A stretch of DNA of 64,000 nucleotides from Allacma fusca. Lineage: Eukaryota > Arthropoda > Collembola > Symphypleona > Sminthuridae. Below, one piece after another: positions 35,735 through 47,467 of this stretch. Location: contig OX359246.1 of NCBI GenBank assembly GCA_947179485.1, positions 8,370,001 through 8,434,000 on the forward strand, given 5' to 3'. The position numbers and the translations under genes were made by a program. The notes beneath the pieces were generated by a model that was not told the origin of the DNA, ran no database searches, and was given only the letters and a program-made list of their open reading frames with translations. The stretch's first letter is position 1, and the number at the start of each line of letters is the position of its first letter.

Positions 35735-36451
35735 TTAACCAGAATAACCTCCGCGAGCACCGCTGTAACCACCAGAGTACCCACCACGACCAGCACCAGA
35801 GTAACCTCCGCGGGATCCTCCAGAATAACCTCCGCGGGATCCTCCAGAATATCCTCCGCGAGCTCCTCCAGAATATCCTCCGCGGGATCCTCCAGAATAA
35901 CCTCCGCGAGCTCCTCCTGAATAACCTCCGCGAGCTCCTCCTGAATAACCTCCAAGGGATCCTCCGGAGTAACCTCCAAGAGGGCCACCAGAATACCCTC
36001 CACGGGCACCTCCGGAGTACCCTCCGGCCCCACCACTATAACCCCCACGAGCACCACCAGAATACCCCCCACGACCAGCACCAGAGTAACCTCCAGAAGC
36101 TCCACCACTGTAACCACCACGAGCTCCGCCAGAGTAACCTCCAGCACCACCTGAATAACCTCCAGCACCACCTGAATAACCTCCAGCACCACCAGAGTAA
36201 CCTCCAGCTCTGCCGGAGTAACCACCAGGAGCGCCGTAGCTATTAGAAGGAGCTCCGTAGTTTACTGGAGGTTCCCCACTTGTCAAATGAGCGATCGCCA
36301 ATGAGGCGCAAACAACCAGAAGCTGCAAGAAAGACAAAAAATTCAGTAGTAATTCCCAGCAATGTAAATTACCCTCACCCACAGCTATTTATTATTAAAA
36401 TTTATTGAATGTAATACTTTTTCGAAAAAAAACACTTACAAAACGAGCCAT
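35735..36451 (-). CDS. secreted GGYSGG-repeat (resilin-like) protein, 199 aa
   Basis: A tiny first exon (36451-36440, MARF, donor GTAAGTG) is joined in phase 0 to 36322-35735 (acceptor CTTGCAG). The leader MARFLLVVCASLAIAHLTSG is a signal peptide. The mature chain opens with YGAP motifs and then consists almost wholly of GGYSGG(A/S)RG-type repeats. Such YGAP plus GYSGG repeats characterise resilin and related elastic or cuticular proteins; no chitin-binding R&R domain is present. The tyrosines could form dityrosine cross-links. The same tract is open in two other frames, which I regard as by-products of the repeat. Neighbour of the larger glycine-rich gene with the same exon plan. Confidence 0.85.
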
Positions 36452-36545
36452 GTTTCAAAATATTTTTGAAATAATTCTTGGATTTTTACTGGCTTCTTAT
36501 TTAAGGAGCTGAAGACAATGATACCCTTACAGATCCAAAGGTTTC

Positions 36546-36553
36546 TTTTTATA
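36546..36553 (-). promoter_or_regulatory. TATA box of the GGYSGG gene
   Basis: TATAAAAA on the minus strand 95 bp upstream of the ATG at 36451. Confidence 0.6.
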
Positions 36554-37907
36554 CTAAAACCAAAACAGTTTATTCCACTGATATTGATACAAATATTGAG
36601 TGGATGACCGTGAGGTATTGCAATTATGACGGAAGCATCTTCATAACTCTCAGCCAAATGATACAGTATCGATTTTCCAATTGACAGTTACTGGAGTAAG
36701 CACACCTTTCTGGTGTGTGGGTAACAACTTTTACAGTGTCAACGCTGCTTACATCTGCTGGGGAATCCTTGCTCATCACAATAAAGATCAGCAGGTTTGT
36801 GGGAATTGGAGCTAAAAATTGGCACCTAAGATCCCATCCATCCTTATTTACAAAGGTTATGAACCTTTCCCAAATTACCTCAAGTCTTCATGCACAATTG
36901 GAAATGCATTCACATCTTCAGAAATGTCATTTGTCATAAAGTGTATTTGTTTGTGTCAATGTCAGAGCTGAGGAGAGCGTTGGATGAGTTAACGACATTA
37001 ATTGACATTGGAAGTCATATGTCTCTTAAGTTTCAGTGAATCTCTATGCATTTGAAATGACGAGGATGCAATTTATGATCCTGCGTGGCTGGTTATAGGT
37101 GTGAATTTTATTTTGACTTGGAATTTCACTAAACGATGTAATAGCTTCTGAAGTATAAGGTCTCTCCTTAAGAACAATACTAAAAGGTGCAAAATTTTTC
37201 TTGAGGAATTTTGTATGGAAATTCGATCGGTGCATGTAAAATTTTAAATAATCTTTTTTGATATTTTCTATCAATCTTAAGAAGGAAAGGTGTGTAATGA
37301 GACCTCTGAAGAATTTAGGCAGATGTTTGGTAAACATATAATAATTTCAATAAGAATCTTATCATTATGGAAATGAACAAGGAAAAGTGTGTCTTGTGAA
37401 ATGTCACATGTTGACGGATTTTTGCAATTATAGTTGAAATGTTGCAAAAGTTACTTTCAACACTTGTTCTTGTCAGTTTCACTTCTCAAGTCGATTCATA
37501 CAAGAAGGGCCGATGATAAGCATGCTTTGTAGCTTGACAGTGGGGTTAAGAATTAAAAGCCTCTTCCTTATGTTTAATTTTCAAGTCGTTTTTATTGGAA
37601 AACTTGTCCGAGACAGTTGTGACAAAAGTGTAGAAAGCAATTTCTAATAACATCGATAACATGACAAAATCTTTTGACTAAGGTTATATGTATATACAGT
37701 TATCTGGTTTAACTTTGGGGTCTACATAATGCATTCCGCAGCATGTGCATTGACACTGCCGTTGAGTGTGGTACTGTTTCATGCTGTGTGTTTATAAAAA
37801 TAATACAGACACAATAATTTCTGTATTTTTTACTGGAATGACTCCCAGGGAGACTGACCGAGATCCCATGCATGGGCACGTAGAGTATCTATCCAGATAC
37901 TCATATC
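36554..37907. other. intergenic between the two glycine-rich genes
   Basis: No gene recognised; probably upstream control DNA of one gene and 3' flank of the other. Confidence 0.5.
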
Positions 37908-40900
37908 CTAATAGCCACCGGAACTTGAGCCGAATGATCCTCCACCTGAAGAGCCACCGAAACCTCCGCCTCCGGAGCCACCTGAAGAGTATCCGCCAGC
38001 ACCTCCACCAGAACCTCCACTAGATCCACCGAAGCCACCGCCTCCGGACCCACCAGAAGAGTATCCGCCAGCACCTCCGCTAGATCCTCCAAAACCTCCT
38101 CCTCCTGATGACCCACCGAAAGAACCTCCGCCTGAGCCTACACCAGAAGAGTATCCACCGGCACCTCCACTACCTCCGCCAAAACCCCCACCTGATGAGC
38201 CACCGAACCCTCCTCCTCCTCCACCGCTACCCAAGGAAGGAGCTCCGTAACTGGTTGATCCACCTGAAGAGCCACCGAACCCTCCTCCTCCTCCACCGCT
38301 ACCCAAGGAAGGAGCTCCGTAACTGGTTGATCCACCTGAAGAGCCACCGAAACCACCTCCTCCTCCACCGCTACCCAAGGAAGGAGCTCCGTAACTGGTT
38401 GATCCACCTGAAGAGCCACCGAAACCACCTCCTCCTCCACCGCTACCCAAGGAAGGAGCTCCGTAACTAGTTGATCCACCGGAAGAGCCACCGAAACCTC
38501 CGCCTCCTCCACCGCTACCCAAGGAAGGAGCTCCATAGCTAATTGATCCACCGGAAGAGCCACCAAAACCTCCTCCTCCTCCTCCACCGCTACCCAAGGA
38601 AGGAGCTCCATAACTAGTTGATCCGCCTGAAGATCCACCGAACCCTCCTCCTCCACCGCTACCCAAGGAAGGAGCTCCATAACTAATTGATCCACCTGAA
38701 GAGCCACCGAAACCTCCGCCTCCGGAGCCACCTGAAGAGTATCCGCCGGCACCACCACCAGCTCCGCCGGCACCACCACCAGCTCCGCCGAAACCACCGC
38801 CGGAAGAGTATCCACCAGAACCTCCACTGGATCCACCGAATCCTCCACCTGAAGAGCCACCGAAACCACCGCCTCCGGAGCCACCTGAAGAGTATCCGCC
38901 AGCACCTCCACTAGCTCCGCCAAAACCTCCTCCTGATGATCCACCGAAACCACCGCCTCCGGATCCACCAGAAGAATATCCGCCGGAACCACCGCCGGAA
39001 CCACCGCCGGAACCTCCAATGGAACCACCAAATCCTCCACCTCCACCTGATGAGCCACCAGAAGAGTATCCGCCAGCACCTCCGCCGGATCCTCCACTAG
39101 ATCCACCGAGTCCTCCACCTCCAGACCCACCAGAAGAGTATCCACCAGCACCTCCGCCGGATCCTCCACTAGATCCACCGAATCCTCCGCCTCCAGACCC
39201 ACCAGAAGAGTATCCACCAGCACCTCCGCCGGATCCTCCACTAGATCCACCGAATCCTCCGCCTCCAGACCCACCAGAAGAGTATCCACCAGCACCTCCG
39301 CCGGATCCTCCACTAGATCCACCGAATCCTCCGCCTCCAGACCCACCAGAAGAGTATCCACCAGCACCTCCGCTTGATCCGCCAAAACCTCCTCCTCCTC
39401 CTGATGACCCACCGAATCCTCCTCCTCCGGACCCACCAGAAGAGTATCCACCTGCACCTCCGCCGGATCCTCCTTGAGATCCTCCTCCACCGCTACCCAA
39501 GGAAGGAGCTCCATAACTTGTTGATCCACCTGAAGATCCACCGAAACCTCCTCCTCCGGAGCCACCTGAAGATCCACCGAAACCTCCGCCTCCGGATCCA
39601 CCTGAAGAGTATCCGCCAGCACCTCCACTAGATCCACCAAAACCTCCTCCTCCTCCTGATGACCCACCGAAAGAGCCTCCACCGGAAGAATATCCGCCCG
39701 AGCCTCCTCCGGAACCTCCACCAGATCCACCGAATCCTCCACCAGAAGCTCCACCGGATGAGTAACCGCCAGCACCTCCACTTGATCCTCCAAAACCTCC
39801 ACCTGAAGAGCCTCCGAAACCTCCGCCTCCGGACCCACCTGAAGAGTATCCGCCAGCACCTCCGCCGGAACCTCCACTAGATCCACCGAAACCACCGCCT
39901 CCGGACCCGCCAGAAGAGTATCCGCCAGCACCTCCGCTAGATCCACCAAAACCTCCTCCTCCTGATGACCCACCGAAACCTCCGCCTCCACCTCCGGATC
40001 CACCAGAAGAGTATCCGCCGGCACCTCCGCCTGAAGACCCGCCAAATGATCCTCCTCCACCGCCACCCAAGGAAGGAGCTCCATAACTAGATTGTATACC
40101 TTGTCCAGAACCGAACCCAGCTGAGGAAGGTGGACCATAGTTATTGGACGGACCTCCAGGATAATTACCAGGAAGAGTTTGAGGAACGCCATAACCCGGT
40201 GAAGCTGGTGCGCTTTGAGGTGGACCGAAACCGCTTGGTGGGGGACCATACGACGTTGATACTCCCTGAGAACCTCCAAGGCCTCCAGACGAAGGGCCCT
40301 GACTCACAGGAGCTCCATAACTTCCACTTGGAGAAGAAATCACCGGAGACCAACTGTTCGAAGAGGGACGTTGAGGGCTTGCCGGTGCCCCATAACTTCC
40401 AGAAGGAGGGCGAGGACGGCTCACAGGAGCCCCATAACTAGAAGACGGACGTTGGGAACCACCTCCAAAAGCACCCGCAGGAGCACCGTAAGTCGACGAA
40501 ATAGGACGAGCAGGGCTAGCTGGACCTGAAGATATAGGTCGTCCAGGACTCAGTCCAGGAACGCCATAAGCAGAAGAAGGCGGACGGGGTCGACCGGCAG
40601 AAGGAGCTCCATAAGCCTGTGATTGAGATGGTTGACTCACAATTAAACTGTAACCAATTGAAGCAGCAGGATAGCTCAAAATAAGACCAAGTCCTTGGGA
40701 AGGAGCTCCATAACTCACCGGTGGTTCCGCAAAAGCCAGATGAGCAATCACCAACGTGGTGGAAATTAAAGCCACCTAATTGTCAAAAAAATTAACCTCA
40801 ATTAACTCAACAATCCCATAATACATTTCCCCTCCCCAATAAATCCCCTCCCCTCAAAACAATCCCAAAAAATCTTTCAAAACTCAATATCCCAAGTGAA

Positions 40901-40924
40901 AAAAATCCTTACCAAGCGTGCCAT
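37908..40924 (-). CDS. secreted glycine-rich structural protein, 959 aa
   Basis: First exon 40924-40913 (MARL, donor GTAAGG) joins 40775-37908 (acceptor AATTAG, phase 0). The leader MARLVALISTTLVIAHLAFA is a signal peptide. Residues from about 21 to 230 are rich in SYGAP and GRP(R/I)(S/P) motifs, recalling the resilin-type YGAP repeats. The remaining roughly 730 residues are Gly/Ser/Tyr repeats of two kinds: GGFGGSSGG with AGGYSSGG, and a tandem block of SYGAPSLGSGGGG units. No folded domain is visible. Likely an elastic cuticle or silk-like extracellular protein. Long frames on both strands across the tract are repeat by-products. Copy number in the tandem blocks may be mis-assembled. Confidence 0.85.
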
Positions 40925-41038
40925 CTCAAATAAAACTATTTATTAAAAAAATACTGAAATCCTTCACAACAGCACAGTTCTTTCTCTCCAAATGAGATGC
41001 AACTCCAATACTGATGCTCTGACGGACCGTTACATGAC

Positions 41039-41046
41039 TATTTATA
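41039..41046 (-). promoter_or_regulatory. TATA box of the 959-aa gene
   Basis: TATAAATA on the minus strand 115 bp upstream of the ATG at 40924. Confidence 0.6.
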
Positions 41047-43239
41047 CTCTCACTGTTACTTCGTCTCTGACAGGTATAGTCAAGTTGCAGAAAATACGAA
41101 AGGAGGAACAAGTTTTAAAAAAAATTGAAAGACAATATACACATGACGGAGCTATTACTACCACACAACTACCACAACAAGTACACTATACATCCACCGA
41201 TCCTGAAAAATTTTCTTGGTGGATTTTACAACAAATTTTTATGACATAATAAAGTGGAAACAAGTTATGTCTGTGTTCTCTTATCAGAAGGGGAGCCTTG
41301 CCAAGCCGATCTCTGGGGCCGGTGAAAACACACGCGAGATTATGTGCTCTGCTGGTCGTGGGTGAGGAAGCTCATGAATAATCACTTGTATTTCAGATGG
41401 TAATGAACACTCGGACTCTTAATCAAATAAGTCCTCGTCCTCATCATCAACCACCCAAAGGCAAGCCATAACTTTGTCTCCCTACGAAGACCGCTTTCAT
41501 TTTCAGTAGTTGATATTTTTATATATGGCCCGAGCATGCATGTAGTAGTCATTTTTTTCCCCTTACCTCCAATTTCCTTCCAGGTTACACAAGTGACTGA
41601 CTCTCTTGGATTATAAATTTAAACGTCAGGATTTTTGTCCCCCCTCAATAGTAATATCCCTCCTGAGCCAGTGTGTATATAATTAGCCCTTTTCTAAGTA
41701 TAGACTCATCTTCAAGAAAGCACGATATTTTTACAGCCACCTATCAATCCCATCAAAACTTGTTAAATCAAAACCGGTTGGGAGGCTCCCAATATATACT
41801 TTCACTATTTGATCTCTGTGAAGCTCCTGAAGATTATATACTCAAAGGGATTTCTTTAAACAAGCTCTGTTGTTTCTCTTCCATTCTCACTGTCCAATGG
41901 TAAGTCCATAGGGTTAAATATAGCATACGTCTGAAAATGTTCTTATCCTATGTTTTTTTTATCACCCATTCATTTTGTCACCTGCTGCCCAACTATGACT
42001 GCCCTCTCATTATACTAATATTTTTTTTTATTCTCCCTCGATCCTCTTTGAAATTGAGCGACTTTCCTATTTCTAACATGTTCCCATGCTTACAATTATC
42101 CCAGTAAAAATGTTTCTTCATTGAGAATTGGTTACTCATGCGTTTATGATTATGCTAATCTTTTTATGACTTTTCCTGCTCCTCATACCCAAATCTTAAG
42201 ATTACTCCGGTAATCTCAAGACTCCTGAGGCTATTATTACTCAGGCTATTATATTCCTCACATTAAATGACCATATAGTAAGGATGAGAAAAAAAGTCCC
42301 AGTAAAATCATAGATACATGACCAGGTTGCAGTTTGTATTTGAACCTGTTTGTCTAGACTGCTGGGCTAACGGGAAAAAATGCATCCTGGTAATAGTATG
42401 CATTTTTTTAGTGTGCATTTTGGATTTCTGTGTCAAACTTGTACAGAATGAAGTAACATTATTTTTTTAATGAGAATAATCCTCTTTTGCAAAAAACTTT
42501 TTTTTTTGTAAACTTGTTGCTAAATTTGTGTACACGTAAAAAAATTACACAATTTTTTGTAACTTCTGTGTCATTTTTAATGGATATTGTGACTCTCGGA
42601 GGGGTTTCCGCCACAATGACATTATTCCATCCGAGCACTTCCTATACTTCGTAAATAAAAATTGTAATCAGAATTTCCGTGTCTTCCGCATCAAAATTTA
42701 ACTTGTGTTATCGATTAGGGTAAAAACTTGCGGAGCAAGTTTTTTATTTACTTCTTTCGTCGTTGGTCCCTTCTCTTCTCTGGCTGAATTAGCGTTTGGC
42801 ACTGTAATAAAAATAACTTGTGGGAAGATCAGGAATTAATACATGTGAGGACTTATTTTGTGAAGGAGAATCTTCTTCCTGTCTTGTTTAAATTATGTAT
42901 GGGATTAAAAAGGAGGAAAGCGTGAGGGTAATATCCTAAGCAAGTTTTTTTTCTTCTTTGGGTTAGATACCTCAATCTTGTCAGAGCTGTTGCATGGACG
43001 ATTTTGTTAAATTTAGGGGAATTTTAAGTGCTTTTGTTTTAAAATGGGAAATAAGTAAAAAAAAATAGGATTCATTCCTATTCCTAAAGTATAACGTAAA
43101 GTGCAGTTTCTGTTCCACATATATGACTTGGAGGTTGGAGGCTGTAATAGTTGTTGCTCCTTCGCAGGGAAAAAATGTGCATCCCAAATTGCGTGGGCGG
43201 ACAGGGATGGTAATTATTTTGAATTTTGAATTTTGAGAA
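41047..43239. other. intergenic, no gene recognised
   Basis: AT-rich, many short T and A runs; no supported gene or repeat. Confidence 0.4.
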
Positions 43240-43846
43240 TTATTAATTTTGAGGGGTAATTGTAAAAGTGAGTAATTATGACACTCCACTCTTTTTTTAA
43301 TTATTGTGAGTGTCTGCGAAGAGCCAACTTTTACTCTCTTGGAGTGGAATACTATGTGTCTGCACTTTGAGGGAAAGTAAAGGGGGAACTTGAGACTATG
43401 TCCAAGAATTAGTATTGTGAAAATAACGGGCTATATTAAAAGGTGTCTGTTATTGGAGCCTGTGTGTATTTTTTGCTTTATTGCCGCGATTGGAATTAAT
43501 GGTCAGTTTATGGTCGTTTGTAGATGTTGTTGTTGTTTATTAGCTGGTTGTTATGACCGTCGTAAAATCTAAGAGACTACACATGTTATTGTATTCCTGA
43601 GCATATAATAAAACACTCTGATGAAACCTGTGTTAACTCACAACTATAGTAGATATATACTTGTACACACCTAACGTTCATGAATGTAAATTCTGTATTT
43701 CTCCATATGGCTTGCTCCACAAGATTGTCATCCAAGGAAATAAACAACACTTGGAGAAAAACGTTCTGTTTATTTTCACTCCCGAAAGCTACATACACAC
43801 ACAACTCATTCCGACCATTTTGTATGATTTACCCTACAAATAAACA

Positions 43847-44335
43847 ACTTCAATTGTTTTTCACATTTACATTGATTTTTTTTGTAGAATCCATTCTTTA
43901 TTATAAACAGGAAGCTTTCGAATAACAACTGTGCTCATCTTCGGGCTATCTACAACTAACTGCTAAAACTAACTTTTTTTATATCATAATAACGTTTTTA
44001 CAAAAAATTTAACATTAAATGAAATTATTGTTTTTACAAAAAATTTACAACTGGATTATTGCTAACGAATTAGATTTTTGGGATAATTGCGATTTCCAAG
44101 CATCACTTAGTATGGAACCCTTATTTACCTTCATCAAGGGATGTTTACTTCCCTGAATTAATAATGCTGTCACTTCCCTTCAAAATGGCATTGGTTCTTT
44201 TGGGTTAAATTGAGAAACTTCAAATTTAATCTGACGGTTCAATTTCGTCTTATGTTCATATGTGGTTAGCGACAGAAATAATTATTGTCTTATAATATTG
44301 TTCTTTTCAACAAACGTTTTGTAATAACTTCAAAT
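43847..44335 (-). mobile_element. third decayed Penelope-like element tail
   Basis: On the minus strand the fragment ends in CCGAAGA (43944-43938), a weak hairpin, then GAAAGCTT (from 43919), like the two PLE copies at 10-11.6 kb. Upstream of it the broken frame reads SDAWKS-like. Unit C lacks this block and AACTTCAA is found at both edges, which looks like a target duplication of an insertion into unit A. Confidence 0.6.
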
Positions 44336-44376
44336 TTAATTCTTTAAATGTAAAGTTTAAGTTCCTTTAATGTAAT

Positions 44377-45579
44377 TCAAGTGATCTTCAATTTGTCCAC
44401 CAGATCTTCGCTACTTTGGACTGCCTTGGTCTGACCCAGTGTCCCAGAAGTGTCTGCTCCGTTGAAGAAAGTTTCCTCGACGGTGTCCATATTAAGGTTC
44501 TCAACGGATCGGATATATCCGAACGGATACGGATCGGATACGGATACGGATAGGATAAAACTGAAGATTATCCGATCCGATATTTATCCGAACGGATCGG
44601 TTTTGTCATTCCCATCCGAGAAAAATCCCGGATAGGATCGGATACTACTACCTGAAATATCCGAACGGATCGGATGGCGACTTTTTGTTTTACGGATAAT
44701 CCGACGGATATCCGAGGATATCCGAGGATATCCGCGGATAAACGAATTTTCGAAAACATGACGACCACTATAACGACCACGAATAATTACTATCTTCTGC
44801 AATCACCGACAGGACATTAACTCGGCTCAAAACTTTTGTACTTTTTTCAGTTCATGTAGCTTTTGTAGCAAGCCTAAAACCGAACCTCACAAATATAAGC
44901 ATGCCGTATTTAAGTATTTATGTTATGACCAGAAATTCAGTCATATTTTGAATTTCAGCTGCTTATTCTAGTTACCTGTTCTTATAGGCTTCAAATTGTT
45001 AAAGGTTTTCAGTAAGTTAAATTAATTTTTGAGAATATCTGATATGCGAAACAGAAAACTCTCAATTCTTAAATAATTATTTATATTAAAAAGTTTTTCC
45101 AAGCAAACATATATGCACGGTTTCTTCTATCATTACAATACGTTATACGCAAACAGAATACTGTATTTAAAGCTAAAATCAAAACTCCAGGATCAACTTC
45201 ACCTTCTACAATTAATTCTTGTATCCGCAGATAGGATCGGATATCCGCGGATAGGATCGGATAGCTCCTTTTTCGTATCCGACGGCTTCGGATAGGATAA
45301 ATACGTCATTCGAAAATTTACGGATAAGCTTCGGATAAGATAATTTTTAATCCGATGCAAGCGGATAGGATCGGATAAGCTTCAGTTTTATCCGTAAAAA
45401 TTCGGATCGGATAGGATACGGATAGGATAAGGGAATTATCCTATCCGTTGAGAACCTTAGTCCATATCACCCATGATTGCCACGCGAAGTAAATCCCAAG
45501 AGTTCCAGAATCTAGTCAACCAATTCAAACACGCATCCTTCCAGAACGATCCCGCAAATAAACCAGACAGCGTCTCCAT
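44377..45579 (-). pseudogene. unit A copy of the 75-aa gene, split by MITE
   Basis: From METLSGLFAGSFWKDACL (45579) the frame matches the intact copy at 63343 up to the duplicated site GTCCATAT, where a 967-bp hAT MITE interrupts. The match resumes in ETFFNGADTSGTLGQTKAV and ends ... KLKIT-stop at 44377. The exon starts immediately after a TTTTTTCCTCCAG acceptor-like stretch. A conserved 5' segment near 45810-45950, similar to 63500-63640, may be an upstream exon, but its frame carries stops here. Function unknown. Confidence 0.65.
44493..45459. mobile_element. hAT MITE, family TAAGGTTCTCAACGG, copy 1
   Basis: 967 bp, TIR TAAGGTTCTCAACGGAT, perfect 8-bp TSD GTCCATAT (44485-44492 and 45460-45467). 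Subterminal arrays of GGATCGGATA-type motifs on both sides. Same length as, and nearly identical to, the inverted copy at 61046-62012. Confidence 0.95.
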
Positions 45580-46686
45580 CTGGAGGAAAAAATCGAAATA
45601 TTTTTTACAATTAATTACAAGACTAATTATTACTAAAATGCACAAGTTCACTTCGTGAACATTTATTTCTACAGAAACAAAAAATGCTCGGAATCCAGAG
45701 AGGAACTCAACGTTTACTGTAATTATCTCAAATAAATTATAATTCGTATTTCTGCTGTACCTTAGTCAGGCTTGGTTCTCCTTTTATGAAGGATCACTTC
45801 CTAACGGCTCTACGGTGTAACGTAGGAAAAAGTTTTGTGAGTTGAGACTGTACAGAGCTGAACTCAAATTTAGTATGAAAACAAATAGCTGACTCGAAGC
45901 ACAAACTTTTTCCATGCAGTCATCATTTTGTAGTGTCAAGAGCTTTTGGAGTCAGCACGACACTAAATACCAATGAATGACTCATGAGTGGGTTTCATGT
46001 CAGTGCATATGCATGTATGTACATACGAGTAATAGCATAGGGAATGCTTGTGCTAAAATCACAACATGACCTTGTTATGTCTGTGGAGTTGCTCCTTTTT
46101 TCTGGGATATGAGTGTGTTCGTACAGTGTAGTTGTGTCTATTTACAGAGTGACAATCATTTTATCATGTAATCATTTTCCTCTCCCCCATATAGCCCATA
46201 TAATTGACAAAAACGTAAAATACGTGAGAGTCCCATTCAGAAGGGAATTCTTTTCCAGATTTTTCGACATTTCAATCATTGACCTAGGTCGTAAATTGTG
46301 GTCTCAGTCCTCAGCAACGTACAGTATAAAGTCGTGCGTATTAAAAATGTTTTGATCATGGACAAAAATTTTCCTGAGATTTATTTAAAAGCTCAATTGT
46401 AACACATTTGATTGAATTTTTGGGGAACCATCCAACAGGTCTCTACGGTGAGAATTTTGAACCGTGACCCATAGACGCAGAGAGTTAGGTCGTGGGAATT
46501 CATTTTTCAGCAGCAAAAACTCTCGACTTTGCTTCACGGTCCTGATATCGCGGATTGGGACCACAATTTTTAATTTGGTTCAATAAATGGAGAGAGGAAA
46601 TGATATGACACCCTGTGCATGCTAACTTAGAAACCAGCTTACAACCACACTACATACTATAAATCTGCACTGTCAGAAGTTAGTTT

Positions 46687-47217
46687 TGTTAATCAATATT
46701 TAACTTTGTAACTTTTAATACATGTAGTCAGCATACATACCTATACTACCCAGTTATAAAAACATAGAAAATTACGTTAGGTACCTGCCCTAACTTAATA
46801 TTATTGGTTAAAATGAATTCTAAAGAAAATACGGGAGGTGGGCTCTTGTGAGCTCACCTGCGTATAAAACTTCGTGCCTCCGTAGGCACGAAGAGGAGAG
46901 GAATTCTAGAGCTCATGCTGAACACAAGCAAGAGCACACGCAAGAGACGATCAGTGTATCAAATCTACGCACTATAGTAAAATAAAGTATACCGTGAGAA
47001 CAAACCTTTATACGCACATTACCACTTATTCTCCGTATCTTCCACACGTTGAGACTAACTCCCGTAATCCCTCACTCAAAGCAAGTGCCTCTCTACCGTC
47101 TACACTATTCCCCATCCTTTTCATCTCTCACTCTCAATTCCATTAATATTCTCTATTTTATTCCCATTACTTGAACTTCTCCATTGCCAACCATAAACTA
47201 ACAATAATACATTAACA
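46687..47217 (+). repeat. 5' LTR
   Basis: 531 bp with TATAAAA at 46863-46869, followed directly by a perfect 9-bp hairpin CTTCGTGCC / GGCACGAAG (46870-46893), and an AATAAA at 46980-46985. TG...CA termini. Confidence 0.95.
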
Positions 47218-47235
47218 TGGTGAACGGTGCGGGTT
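47218..47235 (+). other. candidate primer-binding site
   Basis: TGGTGAACGGTGCGGGTT directly abuts the LTR and starts TGG, as expected for pairing with a tRNA 3' CCA end. The tRNA species was not identified. Confidence 0.6.
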
Positions 47236-47467
47236 CGATGGTTCTCAACAAAAACTCAGGTTCGTAAGCCCATAATAAAACCTATTTTCCTCTATTTTGT
47301 GAACAATTTCTGTGCAAAAAATACTTGTGGCGTAAGCCTCCAACCCAACTCTGCCCAAATTTTCCATTTTTCCTTACCACATCATCAACAAAAATTCTTG
47401 TGGCGTCAGCCGCCGCCGAAGGCTATGCCCAAATTTTCTATAATTGTCTCAAGTTCCCCCGTGCCAC

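Noticed and set aside
35707-36246. 172-codon frames on both strands over the GGYSGG gene
   Set aside because: Same repeat artefact.
38138-40279. 713-codon alternative minus frame and long plus frames in the glycine-rich tract
   Set aside because: Produced by repetitive codons; lacks a signal peptide, and its composition is explained by the true frame.
45113-45295. Identical 60-codon ORFs in the two 967-bp MITEs (also 61210-61392)
   Set aside because: They reflect sequence identity of recent copies and lie in non-coding MITE interior.
47218-47241. tRNA gene fragment after the 5' LTR
   Set aside because: Only the tRNA 3'-end complement is present, as expected for a primer-binding site.
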